The notes: generated by a model from the sequence alone, not told the origin. 64,000 bases of DNA from Antilocapra americana (GCA_007570785.1 ML664161.1:3363868-3427867); one strand, 5' to 3'; shown: positions 1-12,496, counted from the stretch's first letter. Program-made: numbers and translations.

Positions 1-1260
1 TTCAAAGAATTAGAACAAATAATTTCTCAATTTGTATGGAAATACAAAAAACCTCGTATAGCCAAAGCAATCTTGAGAAAGAAGAATGGAACGGGCGGAA
101 TCAACCTCCCGGACTTTAGGCTATACTACAAATCCACAGTCATTAAGACAGTATGGTACTGGCACAAAGACAGAAACATAGATCAATGGAACAGAATAGA
201 AAGCCCAGAGATAAATCCACGCATCTATGGACACCTTATCTTTGACAAAGTAGGCAAGAATATACAATGGGGAAAAGACAACCTCTTTAACAAGTGGTGC
301 TGGGAAAACTGGACAGCCACTTGCAAAAGAATGAAATTAGATCACTTTCTAACACCATACACAAAGATAAACTCAAAATGGATCAAAGATCTAAGCATAA
401 GACCAGAAACTATAAAACTCCTAGAGGATAACATAGGCAAAACACTCTCTGCCATAACCCAAAGCGGGATACTCCATGACCCACCTCCCAGAATATTGGA
501 AATAAAAACACGAATAAACAAATGGGACCTAATTAAAATTAAAAGCTTTTGCACAACAAAGGAAACTATAAGCAAGGTGAAAAGACAGCCTTCAGAATGG
601 GAGAAAATAATAGCCAATGAAACAACAGACAAACAATTAATCTCAAAAATATACAAACAACTCCTGCAGCTCCATTCTAGAAAAATAAACAACCCAATTA
701 AAAAGTGGGCCAAAGAACTTAACAGACATTTCTCCAAAGAAGATATAAAAATGGCTAACAAACACATGAAAAGATGTTCAACATCACTCATTATCAGAGA
801 AATGCAAATCAAAACTACAATGAGGTACCACTTTACACCAGTCAGAATGGCTGCCATCCAAAAGTCTACAAGCAATAAATGCTGGAGAGGATGTGGAGAA
901 AAGGGAACCCTCTTACACTGTTGGTGGGAATGCAAACTAGTACAGCCACTATGGAAAACAGTGTGGAGGTTCCTTAAAAAGCTGCAAATAGACCTGCCAT
1001 ATGACCCGGCAATCCCACTGCTGGGCATATACACCGAGGAAACCAGAATTGAAAGAGCCACGTGTACCCCAATGTTCATCGCTGCATTGTTTACAATAGC
1101 TAAGACATGGAAACAACCTAGATGCCCATCAACTGATGAATGGATAAGAAAGCTGTGGTACATATACACAATGGAATATTACTCAGCATTAAAAAAAATT
1201 CATTTGAAGCAATTCTACTCAGATGGACGAAACTGGAGCCCATTATCCAGAGTGAAGTAA
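1..1260 (+). pseudogene. L1 ORF2 protein, C-terminal fragment (partial at 5')
   Basis: ORF2 is the L1 endonuclease/reverse transcriptase that drives retrotransposition; only the region downstream of the reverse transcriptase lies in the window. The frame is open from base 1, so the TTG at 73 is not a true start. A Cys-rich segment of form C-x3-C-x7-H-x4-C, typical of the L1 ORF2 C terminus, sits near residue 270. The A-run at about 1191-1198 is one base shorter than in the copy at 23161-24579. This shifts the frame, so the last ~20 residues differ and the protein ends early at the TAA at 1258-1260. I treat it as a retrotransposon remnant, not a host gene. Confidence 0.9.
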
Positions 1261-1640
1261 GCCAGAAGCAAAACAACAATACAGTATATTAATGCGTATA
1301 TATGGAATTTAGAAAGACGGTAACGAGAACCCAACATGCGAGACAACAAAAGGAACGCAGATGTATAGAATAGACTCGTGGACTTTGTGGATGAGGGTAA
1401 GGGTGGGATGATATGGGAGAAGGGCATTGAAGCATGTTAATTGTCATGTGTCTAATCAATCACCAGCCCAGGATTGATGCTCGGGACTGGTGCAGCGAGA
1501 TTTCCCCGGGGGGGAGGGAGGAGGGAGGGGGGTTCCGGAGGGGAAGCATATGCAAACCCATGGTGATATCATGACAATGTATGGCAAAAAAAATAAATAA
1601 ATAAATAAATAAAAAATAAATAAAATAAAATAAAATAAAT
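1..1640 (+). mobile_element. Young L1 (bovine type), 3' end, cut by window start
   Basis: The 3' part of a LINE-1: the C-terminal part of ORF2 (frame open from base 1), then a 3'UTR with a G-rich tract at about 1505-1531, ending in an A-rich AAAT/AAAAT tail at about 1586-1640. The sequence is almost the same as the minus-strand L1 piece at 22860-24605, so the two belong to the same young subfamily. The 5' part lies outside the window, so its length and target-site duplication cannot be judged. Confidence 0.95.
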
Positions 1641-2055
1641 ACTAGCAGCGGGGCATGCTTTCTGTCCCCTTCTGATGTCTATGTCACAAAAAAAAAAAGT
1701 AATAGAGTAGAATCTTAGTTAATATTCTAAAATTCTAAAACTGAGATATATATGAATTTATATATATGTATACATATATCATGTTGATTGTTTAAAAATT
1801 ACAAGGAAACTACATTTTAAACTTCAATTCTGTTTCCTTATGTTTCCACAGAACTTTGTATGGAAATATGCCTGTATTTTGATTCATTAGAGTATATGGT
1901 ATTTTTTTTTTCTGTAGAACATTATGTGGTTTAAATATTTCAAAACTTATTTTGATAATTCTGGTTTTTTTTTATAAGCAAATCATTTTCAAATTGCTTT
2001 CATAAATAATTAAAAAGATAATTACAACCATAGTTTTGGAAACATTCTGAAATTC
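1641..2055. other. AT-rich unique stretch
   Basis: No gene or recognisable young repeat. It holds short T and A runs and an ATATAT-rich patch near 1745-1775. Confidence 0.5.
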
Positions 2056-2059
2056 TTTA

Positions 2060-2400
2060 AGGATAGAGCCCTAAGAAGTGGAGTTATTGAGTGAAATAAT
2101 ATGGATATATTTAAGAATTTTCTTATGCATTTCAATATTGCTCTTCAAACAGTTCTATACATATCCTCCCACAATGGATATTTGTGTCTGTTTCAGCACA
2201 TCTCTTCAACAATATGAATGACATATTTTGCTCTTCATCAATAGGTAAAATGATTCATTTAAAAATGACTCAATTTCTTACAAAGTTAAACAATGTCTCT
2301 GATATCTACATGATAGTCTGCAGATTTTCTATACATGGCCATTTTCAACTTAATGATTTTATTACTCTTCTGTAAGAACAAATTATGTCCTAGCTATTTT
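2060..2400 (-). mobile_element. Probable ancient L1 fragment
   Basis: Reads like the antisense of an old mammalian L1 ORF2 3' region: a degraded 'lightly primed' segment, then a degraded 'cctcccac...' and 'gcacatctcttcaacaatatg' block and an 'aataggtaaaatgattc' block in the usual order. It is heavily diverged and assigned by eye only. The small frame at 2184-2375 inside it is chance. Confidence 0.4.
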
Positions 2401-2660
2401 CTAGATTTTAATCCTGTATAATACATTATAAATATACTCGCTAAGTTAGCTTGCCTTTTTATTTTGTTATTTCAGAAATGTAGAATCTGTTAATTTATAA
2501 CCATACAAATCTATCAAATTTACATTTATAGTTTTTATTAGCACTTATACTCAGCAAGATCTTTTTCATGGCTAAATATTCAACTATGTATAGTTCTTTT
2601 ATAGCTTCATCTATTATATTTAATATAGTTGATGTTTACACATGATATCTATCTATCAAA
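2401..2660. other. Unique AT-rich sequence
   Basis: No gene or repeat recognised. It ends at the left target-site duplication of the next L1. Confidence 0.4.
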
Positions 2661-2701
2661 TATAGTTTACAAGATGCTCAACATCACTCATTACAAGAGG
2701 A

Positions 2702-3196
2702 ATGCAAATCAAAACCACAATGAGGAACCACTTTACACCAGTCAGAATGGCTGCCATCCAAAAGTCTACAAGCAATAAATGCTGGAGAGGATTTCGAGAA
2801 AAGGGCACCCTCTTACACTGTTGGTGGGAATGCAAACTAGTACAGCCACTATGGAGAACAGTGTGGAGATTCCTTAAAAAACTGGAAATAGAACTGCCAT
2901 ATGACCCAGCAATCCCACTGCTGGGCATATACACCAAGGAAACCAGAATTGAAAGAGACACTTGTACCCCAATGTTCACCATTTCATTGTTGACAATAGC
3001 CAGGACATGGAAGCAACCTAGATGCCCACCAACAGACGAATGGATAAGAAAGCTGTGGTACATATACACAATGAAATATTACTCAGCCATTAAAAAGAAT
3101 TCATTTGATTCAGTTCTACTGAGGTGGATGAAACTGGAGCCTATTATCCAGAGTGAAGTAAGCCAGAAGGAAAAACAACAATACGCATATATATAA
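2702..3196 (+). pseudogene. L1 ORF2 C-terminal fragment
   Basis: Encodes about the last 160 residues of L1 ORF2, cut at the 5' end by truncation during insertion. The second Cys of the C-terminal C-x3-C-x7-H-x4-C motif is Phe here, so the motif is broken. The frame ends at 3194-3196 just inside the ATATA-rich array. It is not a functional gene: no promoter, endonuclease or reverse-transcriptase domain remains. Confidence 0.85.
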
Positions 3197-3230
3197 CGCA
3201 TATATATAACGCAATATATAACGCATATAT
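3182..3230 (+). repeat. Short 'acgcatatatata' tandem array in L1 3'UTR
   Basis: About four copies of a 13-15 bp unit, acgcatatatata with small indels. The other L1 copies here have a single unit at the same place, so it expanded inside this L1. Confidence 0.75.
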
Positions 3231-3675
3231 ATGGAATTTTGAAAGATAGTAACGATAACCCTGTACGCGAGACAGCAAAAGGGATGCAGATGTATAGAAC
3301 TCTATGGGAGAGAGCAAGCGTGGAATGATATGGGAGAACGGCATTGAAACATGTAAATTATCATATGTGAAACCAATCGCTAGCCCAGGGTGCTCAGGGC
3401 TGGTGCACCGGTATGACCCAGAGGGACGGAATTGGGAGGGAGGTGGGAGGGGGGTTCTGGAAGGGAAACACATGTATACCCATGGCGGATTCATGTCAAT
3501 GTATGGCAAAACCAACACGATAATGTAAAGAAAAATAAATTAATAAATAATTTAAAAAATATATATATATATATATAGTTAACAAATTATCATAATTCCC
3601 TGTGTGAAATCTCTTGATAAGACCCTATATCACAAATCCATTTTTTAAAAAAATGTTTCCTTACATCTTTTGTGG

Positions 3676-3795
3676 AAGTGTTCTTGCCTGGAGAATCCCA
3701 GGGATAGGGGAGCCTGGTGGGCTGCCGTTTATGGAGTCGCACAGAGTCGAACATGGTTGAAACGACTTAGCAGTAGCAGTAGCAGTAGCAGCAAC
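3676..3795 (+). mobile_element. BOVA2 SINE, 3' half
   Basis: Begins at the 'gtgttcttgcctggag' block, runs through 'gagcctggtgggctgcc', and ends in a (CAGTAG)n tail at 3771-3792. It is a 5'-truncated dimeric SINE of the tRNA-derived Bov-tA group. The coding-looking frame across it is a shadow. Confidence 0.9.
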
Positions 3796-5043
3796 CACAC
3801 ACTAGATATTCAAATTCAATTCAAATATCTCTTGGAAATTATTCTAATATGGAAAAATTGGAATATACATATTATGGATATTTCCTTTGATGTAATTTCA
3901 TAGTATCTTGATATAATCCTTATTAGAAAACCAATCAAAGAATGTAGTACCTCCCAATAACCTACTTTTTCATAGATTTATATTAAATGCACAAATGAAC
4001 ATTCAAAAAACAGTAGATTTGCATTTTCAATGACATTGTGGAAGTCAGGGACTAGGATTCTTAATATAATGCCATCTTTTTGTTGTTCTTGTTGTGTTGT
4101 TCCTCTTTCAACTTCCTATCAGGATTACATAAACATATCAGTCTAGTTTTTCTTGCTCACAGACTGCATATCTATTTTATAACAGCAGGAGTTTCTTTTC
4201 CATGTCAGCATCACTCAGGGACCCAGAGTGTAAGAAGAATTTCAAACTGTCTGAAATATCATCAGTAAGACACAGCAGGGTAGACACAGAGAACACAGAA
4301 ATGAGAGTCACATGTTTCCATTCTTGGCTTAATCCTGGAATCCAGTATTGATTTAAGTTCTATTTTATTGGTTAAAACAAACAATGTGTCCTCATCTAAT
4401 ATCAACAGAGGGGGTATCATCAACAATTAATATGAAAATATAGGAGCCATTCATACTGGTGAATAGCCCCATCACCATAAGATAAACAGTTAATATATGA
4501 AAAGAAAGGGAAACTATGTGAAGTCAGGATAAAAAAATGTCCAACCCTGGAATCCAAATCAATTTTAGACCTCAGATATTAAAATTAAATAAAGTAGATT
4601 TAAACAATCTAGGCAAATATGTTACCATGAAAGACACCAAAAATGTTTCAAACCCAGATAATTTTATACATAAGTAGTTTATATAACTTGAGGAGTGTCT
4701 GACTTTTTTTAAGATTTCCACAGCTTTTAAGTTTCTCTATGAATTTTAAAAACATATGAAAGAAACAAATTGTTAATAAAATCTAACAAGCATAGTGCAA
4801 AAATGAAAAATTATGCAAAAGTTTTCATCAAAATGCTAGCACATTTGATCCAGTATCATGGTAAAAAATAATATTTCTTGATTAAACTAGATACATAAAT
4901 GAGTGCAAGCATGGTTTATGAGCAAAGGGTAGTATTCTTTACCTCAGCATTTCACCCACATACACTACTAAGGAAATGAGATCCAGCAAGCCACATGGCA
5001 GGGAAGAAAACAAAAACAAAACTGTGGTCTTACACATTCCTTT
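3796..5043. other. Unique intergenic sequence
   Basis: About 1.25 kb, AT-rich, with no convincing coding frame. I recognise no repeat family in it. Confidence 0.5.
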
Positions 5044-5262
5044 GGCTTCCCAGGTGGCACTGTGGTAAAAGAATCCACCTTCCAATGCAGGAGATGACAG
5101 AGACTCTGGTTAGAAACCTAGTGGCAAGATCCCCTGGAGTAGGAAATAGCAACCTTCTCTAGTCATCTTGCTTGGAAAATTCCATGAACAGAGGAGCCTG
5201 GTAGGTAACAATTTATGGGGTCACAAAGAATCCAACATCATTTAGAGACTAAACAACAAAAA
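5044..5262 (+). mobile_element. Bov-tA SINE, full length, diverged
   Basis: Starts with 'ggcttcccaggtggcactg' (tRNA-derived head), continues through the 'cccctggag' and 'gaggagcctggtagg' blocks, and ends in an ACAACAAA tail. Many substitutions mark it as an older copy. Confidence 0.9.
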
Positions 5263-5549
5263 CAAATTATGTTCCATATCATCTAATCTAAATGGAGAGC
5301 TAAATTTTTGTCAGGCATCCTCCTGGGTTTACTAAAAAATAGTAAAGTTGATAGTTAAACCATTTCTCCTATTATGACCCCCAAAGCTAATTTATTTGCC
5401 AAATATTACATAGTAAGTGGCAAGGAGGAGATTTTAATGCGAATCCAGGCAGTATCAATACTTATTACACACAACACCTATCTATGTTTTCTATAAGACG
5501 GTGTATAATCTTATAGTTTATAGTTTCTCTAATCTTTCTAGGCAAGATT

Positions 5550-5612
5550 ACAACTACTTTGCGACCCCATGAATTGTAGCCTACCTCTGTTCATGGAATC
5601 TTCCAGGCAAGA
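5550..5612 (-). mobile_element. Bov-tA SINE fragment
   Basis: About 60 bp of antisense Bov-tA ('gcgaccccatgaattgtag' and 'ttccaggcaaga' blocks) directly next to an L1 fragment. Both ends of the SINE are missing. Confidence 0.7.
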
Positions 5613-5615
5613 TTA

Positions 5616-6068
5616 CTCACACAAGAATTACCTCACACTGGTCAGAATGGCCATAATCAAAAAGTCTACAATCAATAAACGCTGGAGAAGATGTGGAGAA
5701 AAGGGAACCCTTTTGCACTGTTTGTGGGATACAATCACTATAGAAGATTCCTTAAAAAACAAGGAATAAAACCACCATATGATCCAGCGATCCCACCCCT
5801 GGGCATATACCCTAAGAAAATCAAAATAGAAAAAGACAGATGTACCCCAGGGTTCACTGCAGCATTTTTTACAACAGCTGTAACATGGAAGCAACTGAGA
5901 TCTCCATCGACAGATGAAGACATAAAAAATGTGGTACATATACACAATGGAGTATTACTCAGTCATAAAAAGGAGTGCAATTGAGTCCATTCTAATGAGG
6001 TAGATGAACATAGAGCCTATTATATATGAAGTCAATCAGAAATAGAAAGGTAAATACTGTATATTAAC

Positions 6069-6123
<55 letters not shown>

Positions 6124-6423
6124 CTAGAAAGATGATGCTGATAAATTTATTTGCAAGACATCAGTGGAGGAAAAGACATGAAGAACAGACTTGTGGACAC
6201 TGGGAGAGGAGAGGAGACGGTGAGATGTATGGAAAGAGTACCATGGAAACTTACATTACCATATGTGAAATGGATAGCCAATGGGACTTTGCTGTATGTC
6301 TCAGGGAACTCAAACAGGAGCTTTGTATCAACCTGGATGGGTGGGATTGGGTGGGGCATGGGAAGGAGTTTCAAGAGGGGAGGGACATATTTTTAAATTT
6401 AAAAATGAAAAAAATTTTTTTAC
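5616..6423 (+). mobile_element. Older 5'-truncated L1 with (GT)n(TA)n insertion
   Basis: ORF2 3' end at about 5620-6050, with several breaks between the frames 5569-5769 and 5691-5984, then a microsatellite and a 3'UTR-like stretch up to a T/A-rich tail near 6395-6423. It is much more diverged than the L1s at 1-1640 or 22860-24605. Confidence 0.85.
6068..6121 (+). repeat. (GT)n(TA)n microsatellite
   Basis: A compound dinucleotide tract: about 6 GT units followed by about 21 uninterrupted TA units. It is long enough to be length-variable between individuals. Confidence 0.95.
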
Positions 6424-6645
6424 CACAATTGCTGTTGTTGCTGTTTAGTCACTAAGTCATGTCCAACTCTTGTGACCCCATGGACTGTAGACCACCAGGC
6501 TCCCCTGTCCATGGGCTTTCTCAGGCAAGAATACTGAAGTGGGTTGCCATTTCCTTCTTCAGTGGATGGTCCTGACCCTGTGATTGAACCCATGTCTCTT
6601 GCACTAGCAGGAAGATTCTTTACCACTGAGCCACCAAGGAAGCCC
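6424..6645 (-). mobile_element. Bov-tA SINE, full length
   Basis: Antisense copy: a 'gttgttgctgtttagtcact' tail, the 'gtgaccccatggactgtag' block, and the tRNA-derived head at the right end ('gagccaccaaggaagcccc'). It lies next to the tail of the preceding L1. Confidence 0.93.
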
Positions 6646-7799
6646 CTACTAAAATTATTAGTTTTCCTAAATATCATTGACAAATGTTTTTAAAATGAGG
6701 TAGGAAAAGAAGCATAATTCATAATATAAACAGGAGCCCCAGAATAAAATTTCAAGTAAATCTATGAAGTAATTAAATGAAGGGGGAAACAATGTATCAG
6801 ATAACATGAAAGAAAGATTTAAAAAACAATTTCTCTCCTGGGTTTTTGCAAGGCAAGTCCTGAGGAAGTGAATTTTCTTGTGTCCTCTATCACACACTTT
6901 TGACAGGTGTACTAGCCATCAAGCACATAAAAGAAGACATTAAGAAATTCGTAGAATATTGTGTTCCTGAAGAAGATGACATAATATTATAAAGATATTA
7001 ATTTCCTATAAAGCTCCATACAAATGTAAATTTATTCCATTTAACACTGATGAAAAAAGTGGAACTTCACAGAAATTATTCTGACATCATCTGGAAGAAT
7101 ACATGGTTAAAGACAGCTATGGAAAATTTTAAAAGAAAAATAATTGGAGGAGATTATCTACCAGATACTAAAGTGTTTTATATGCTAAAGCAAATTAAAT
7201 GAGTATTTTACTGGCTCAAATATATTAAATCAGACTAGTAAAACAAAGCTAAGACCAAAGAATTAAACTATTTTTTTCAGTTCATACCTACTGAGCTTCT
7301 AGTAAAATGCTAAACTCTATGTATACACACTGTGAACAAGTTTATGGCTTTTCTTTAAGGACAACTAGTAATTTTTCCTAAGGTATTTTCTTTTCAGTAT
7401 CTTGGGCATTCTTTTAAATAAAATGAATTTTTTCCCGTTGGTCTCATGCTTATTATCTTTTAAAATGTTTTTGCTGATCCAACTTTAAGGTTTTATTTTT
7501 TGTTCAAATGGTACTTGGGAATATAGTAAATACATGCTCCCTTAGTATCCTGAACTATCACTATCTGTTGAAAGTTAGTGAACATTCGTTTTAAATAATA
7601 ATTTAGAAAAATGGTCTATTACTCCATTCACTTGTCTGTTTTTGACATATCCACAGTTGCAAGGAGAGATCAGGGACCCTATTCCACACAAAGGAAAGAT
7701 CCATTGATTCTGTAGCAGTCAGAGCACTTATCCTGCCCCAAAGAGTGAAGGTATAAATTCTAATATCAAGAATATTCCACATAAATTGTAGGAACATTT
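6646..7799. other. Unique AT-rich sequence
   Basis: No gene-like frame beyond chance and no clear repeat. The 64-residue minus frame at 7603-7797 has no recognisable motif. Confidence 0.5.
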
Positions 7800-7955
7800 G
7801 TTTCAGTTCTGTGAAAAAATGCCATGGGTACTTTGATTGGGATTATGTTAAATCTGTAGGTTGCTTTGGGTAATATGACTATTTTAACAATATTAATTGT
7901 CACAATCCAAGAGCATGTATCGTTTTTCATTTCTTTGAATCATCTTAGATCATAA
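7800..7955 (-). mobile_element. Old L1 ORF2 fragment
   Basis: Antisense to the ORF2 stretch that precedes the '[10 protein letters not shown]' segment: 'gtactttgattgggattatg...gtaggttgctttggg'. About 150 bp and diverged. It lies just before a plus-strand old L1, so this may be an inverted old element. Confidence 0.65.
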
Positions 7956-7976
7956 AATTTATATGTAACCCTAAGA

Positions 7977-9825
7977 GATGCAGGATTATCAAAGCAATCC
8001 TGAGGAAAATAACAAAGCTGGAGGCATACTCCTCTAGACCTCACACAATACTTCAAAACTACAGTAATCTAAAGAGCATGATATTGAAATAAAACCAAAC
8101 ATATTAATTAATGGAACAGAACAGAGAGCTCAGAAATAAACCTCCACACTTTTGGTCAGTTTCTGACAAAGGAAATAATATACAATCAAGGAAACATAGT
8201 TTCCTCAGCAAGTGGTGTTTGGAAACTGGACAGCGAGGCACATGCAAATCAATGGGGTTAGAACACTCATTCAGACACTACTCAAAATGGTTTAAGGTAT
8301 GATACCATAAAACCCCTAGAAGGGAACACAGGCAAAACATTTTGACATAGGATATAAATAGTAACAGTGTTCTTTTATGTCAGTCTCCCAAGGCAACAGC
8401 AAAATAAACAAATGGACCTAATCAAACTTACAAGGTTTTGTATAGGATAGGAAAAAATAAACAAAATGAAAAGACAACTTATGGACTGAGAGAAAATATC
8501 TGCAAATGATGTGACTGACAAGGGTTTAATACCCAAAATACAAAGACAGCTCATATATAGCTCAGTAACAAACAAGCAACCCAATTGAAAAATATAAGAT
8601 GTATCTAAACATTTCTCCAAAGAAGACATACTGTGAGTTAATAGACATATGTAAAAATGCTCAACACTGTTAATTATTAGAGAAATGCAACAAAACTACA
8701 GTAAGATACCACCTCACACAGGTCAGACTGGTCATCATTAAAAAGTCTAGAAATAATAAAAGCTGAACAGGGTGTGGAGAAAGGGGAACCCTCCTTTAGT
8801 GCTGGTGGGAATATAAATTAGTGTAGTCACTATAGAAAACATTATGGAGGTTTCTTAAAAAAAAACTAGAGTTTCCATATGATTCAGCAATCCCACTCCT
8901 GGGCATATAGCTGGAAAAAACTAATTCAAAAAGACATATCTACCCCAGTGTTCACAGCAACACAATTTACCACAAGGAAGACATGAAAAGTGACCTAAAT
9001 GTCCTTTGACAGATGAATGAATAAAGAAGATGTGATATATACATACACATTGTGTGTGCATATACATATATATGTATGTGTGTATGATGAAATACTACTG
9101 CTGCTGCTGCTAAATCGCTTCAGTCATGTCTGACTCTGTGCAACCCCATAGAGGGCCGCCCACCAGGCTCCCCGGTCCCTGGGATTATACAGGCAAGAAC
9201 ACTGGAGTGGATTGCCATTTCCTTCTCCAACACATGAAAGTGAAAAGTGAAAGTGAGGTCACTCAGTTGTATCTGACCCTTAGCGACCACATGGACTGCA
9301 GCCTACCAGGCTCCTCTATCCATGGGATTTTCCAGGCAAGAGTACTGGAGTGGGGTGCAATTGCTTTCTCCGATAATGAAACACTACTAAGTCATAAAAA
9401 AGAATGAAATAATGCCATTTTCAGCAACATGGATAGACCTAGAGGTGACCATACTAAGTGAAGTAAGTCAGAAAAAGACATATAATCCTTTGTCACTTAC
9501 ATGTGGAATCTAAAGTATGATGCCAATGCACTTATTTACAAAACAGAAATAGACTCACAGATACAGAAAATAAACTTATGATTACCAAAGGGGAAATGCA
9601 GAGAGGCATAAGTTAGAAGTATTGGATTAACAGATATAAATAACTACATATAAAATCGATAAACACCAGGGTCCAACTGTATAGCACAGAGAACTATATT
9701 CAATAACTTGTAATAAACAATAATGGAAAAGAATATATATATATATTCTTATAGATATACTATATATAGAATATACTAGAAACTAACACAACATTGTAAA
9801 TCAATTACATAAATAAAAAGAGTAT
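7977..9825 (+). mobile_element. Old L1 3' part, interrupted by a BOVA2 SINE
   Basis: Degraded ORF2 C-terminal region at 7977-9099, then after the SINE a long 3'UTR ('cagggtccaactgtatagca', 'acattgtaaatcaattac') at 9377-9825 with a TATA-rich patch near 9735-9770. The frames are broken throughout (for example 8111-8302). It is older than the SINE nested in it and than the young L1s elsewhere. With 7800-7955 it may be one 5'-inverted element. Confidence 0.85.
9100..9376 (-). mobile_element. BOVA2 (dimeric Bov-tA) SINE inserted in old L1
   Basis: Antisense dimeric SINE: (CTG)n at the left is the complement of the AGC tail, two 'ccaggctcc..tccatgggat' units follow, and the linker 'catgaaagtgaaaagtgaaag' lies between them. 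A 12-bp target duplication with one mismatch (tgaaatactact at 9088-9099, tgaaacactact at 9377-9388) shows a clean insertion into the L1. Confidence 0.95.
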
Positions 9826-10066
9826 TCCAATCATTTATTCTTCTAGTCTTTACCCTTTCTTGCCAGTTTCATATGTCCATATTTAAGGAGGTACCTTCAC
9901 TGTATAACTAGATGTGTTAACTTCTTTCCATGTATGAAAATAAGGAATATAGAACTAATGTGTAAGAAAAATAGAATATTCTGATTCTGTTTAGAATAAA
10001 ACACAGCATTTAGACAATAGTTTTTGTATCTTTCCTGTCCAATGAGATTTCTATGTCTCTCTAAAT

Positions 10067-10248
10067 AATCTGCCTGCAATGTGGGAGACCAGGTTCAATC
10101 TCTGGGTCAGGAAGAGCCCCTGGAGGAGAGCAAGGCAAACCAATCCAGTATTCTCGCCTGGAGACTCCATGGAAAGAGGAAAATGAGGCCTGGTGGACAC
10201 AGTTCATGAGGTTGCAGTGTTGGACACAACTGAATGATTAACACACAC
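10067..10248 (+). mobile_element. Bov-tA SINE, 5'-truncated
   Basis: Starts within the tRNA-derived part ('ctgcctgcaatgtgggag'), runs through 'ctggtggacacagttcatg', and ends in an ACACAC tail. A separate scrap of a Bov-tA head in antisense ('ccacctgggaagcccc') lies at 10414-10430. Confidence 0.88.
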
Positions 10249-11899
10249 ATGCATGGACACATGGTAATAGGTAGAAATATTACACCATTTTAACATTTAC
10301 TTGATCTTACATTTTGACTGAAGGCAACTAAAAATATCATTTAGAAGTCATTTATTCTGCTGTTTGCCATCTTATTTATCAATATGACTAGCTCCCAAAT
10401 GGTGTTAAAATGCGCCACCTGGGAAGCCCCAAAGCACCAATCTATTTCCATTCAGTTGCAAGTTTTCATTATCTAAATAGCTAAACTCAACAGGTTACAA
10501 GCCTTAGAAGTGCTTTAGAAGTACTTCATAGGAAGGAACACTTTGATAGCTCACATTCATTCCTTTGATACTTTGTAAAAATAGGACAGATATTACATAT
10601 AAATTAAAAGGTATCAACTGAAGAATAGGTTAAATTAAAATTTTAATATTGAGTATCATACCTCTAAATGGTGTATTTAAAAAATAACTGGTGATTAATG
10701 CTAAAAATCATGCATTAAATGAGTCATTTCAAATGCAGGAAAGATCAGTGGATTTTAATGTAACTTAATAAAACAGTTCACTGATAATGTTTCAAAATTT
10801 TCACTGCAACTAGCTCTTAAGAAGCTAGCAATTGCCAATTATGGTATAGTATCAAAGAAGAATATCCACTATTATCTCAAAAATTCATTTAAATACTTAT
10901 ATTTCTAATACAATTTCTGAGTAAGCAAGGATTTTCTTTATACATCAACAAAAATCAGATTGTGCATAGACTGAATAAAAGAGATATAAAATATAACTCT
11001 GCTGTAAAGGCAGAAACGAGGGAAATAAATCCACCTCTCTCAAAAATAGCTTTTCATAAATGTAGGTTTTGAATGTCTTTTACACAAACTTGCAATAGAT
11101 TAATATTTTCTAAAATTAATATTTTAAAAATAGTTTTCATATTTAATGTGCAAACATCAATAGCTATATCAACCATGTACTAAAGTTAGATTATACAGAA
11201 TGGCACATGACAACTAATTGTTTAATATTCTGGAATCTTGAGAGGCAATTATTAAACTATTGACAGCTAGAAAACTGAGATGATATTAAGATTTAAGCCA
11301 TACAAATCACAAAGGTTACAAATCAAAGTTTTTTTGTATTTTTGTCCAGATATCTGTTTTACCAGCTACCACTGACATAACCCACCTAAATAAAAGCTGT
11401 ATGGAGTCCTAGATAATTTTAGAGTATAAAGAATTTCTAAGATCAGAAAGTTTGAGAACTGACTTCAAATATATGATATGTATTATGATCATAATTAATC
11501 ACAAATTCTAAAACTAAATATAATTCAAAATCTTTGATAATTATTCATAGTTATGGGGTAATCAAGATGAGGACCTAAACTATGGGCAGAGTTGGGAAAG
11601 TAATAACTTACTGAACATTGAACATGAACCATGATATCATGTCATATGATTTTCTATACTTTAGTTTGGATGTGAAATAACCATATCTCTAAAGAATATG
11701 TGAAAAACATTGGAGATTTAGAAATAAACTGAAAATTTCTGAGATGCTTCTTTTGTGTTACTCAAATTTAAGGGGTTTTGAAAGATGAGAAAGGATAGTT
11801 AACTTTGGAAGTTATCTATCAAGTTATCAAATACACCCAGAAATTAATCAGTACTTTTGCTCTTTGATGGTATTACCTCAGTTCCAGCTCATCATTCCT
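10249..11899. other. Unique AT-rich sequence
   Basis: About 1.65 kb with no credible coding frame. Apart from the Bov-tA head scrap at 10414-10430, no repeat is recognised. Confidence 0.5.
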
Positions 11900-12490
11900 C
11901 ATTTGGATTATTAGAGTGAATTCGTTAAACTATATAGAGTGTGTAAGTTTTTGCATAAAATTTCCCAATGGCACTCCATCTCATTCAGAGTCAGTCAGAA
12001 TCTTAATAGTAACTTACGTGCCATGCATAATCTAATTCCAAAATAACTGAATACTATTGCTACTGCTCATCCACTTACTTCTACTTATCCATTCACACAT
12101 AATCTTATACACTTTTTTGAAGAAATCAGACTTGATATACAATTAGGACCCCTAAATATATTATTATTCTAGCCTTAAACCCTTGAACTTCCTTCATATT
12201 AATGGCCGCATGGCTTAATGTTCATTTACTCGTATCTCTTTCTCAGCCATTCTCATCCTGATCACTCTACTTAAATTTTAACTGCCTAAGCCACCCTTCT
12301 CCATCTTCCCTGTTTTAATATTTTCTAATTTTGTATCTTCTAACAAAATGTCATTCATTTCATTCATGTTCTGTCTCCATAACTAGAATGGATGCTCTCT
12401 GAACACAAATTTTTTTTGGTTGTTTTTATAATTTTTGTATCTTCAGGGATAATAATAAAGCCTAATATGTAATCTGTGCTTACAAAATAT
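11900..12490 (+). mobile_element. Probable L2 LINE fragment
   Basis: Pyrimidine-rich sequence with the usual L2 order of cues: a degraded 'tgatcactct' block near 12260, then 'aactagaatggatgctct...gaacaca' near 12382-12408, like the L2 3' end. It is very old and identified by eye only. Confidence 0.5.
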
Positions 12491-12496
12491 ACTTTG

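Larger units (their letters stand above)
2673..3573 (+). mobile_element. 5'-truncated L1, about 0.9 kb
   Basis: A short L1 3' end with the ORF2 C terminus, 3'UTR and AT-rich tail. It is flanked by a 12-bp target-site duplication with one mismatch (tatagtttacaa at 2661-2672, tatagttaacaa at 3574-3585), which fixes the ends of the insertion. A small array of 'acgcatatata' units lies at 3182-3230. Confidence 0.92.

Noticed and set aside
342..1169. 275-residue minus frame (and its twin at 23306-24133 plus)
   Set aside because: The exact antisense of L1 ORF2. L1 ORF2 is A-rich, so its complement has few stops. Not a gene.
9100..9113. CTG triplet run
   Set aside because: Complement of the AGC tail of the BOVA2 SINE, not an independent expansion.
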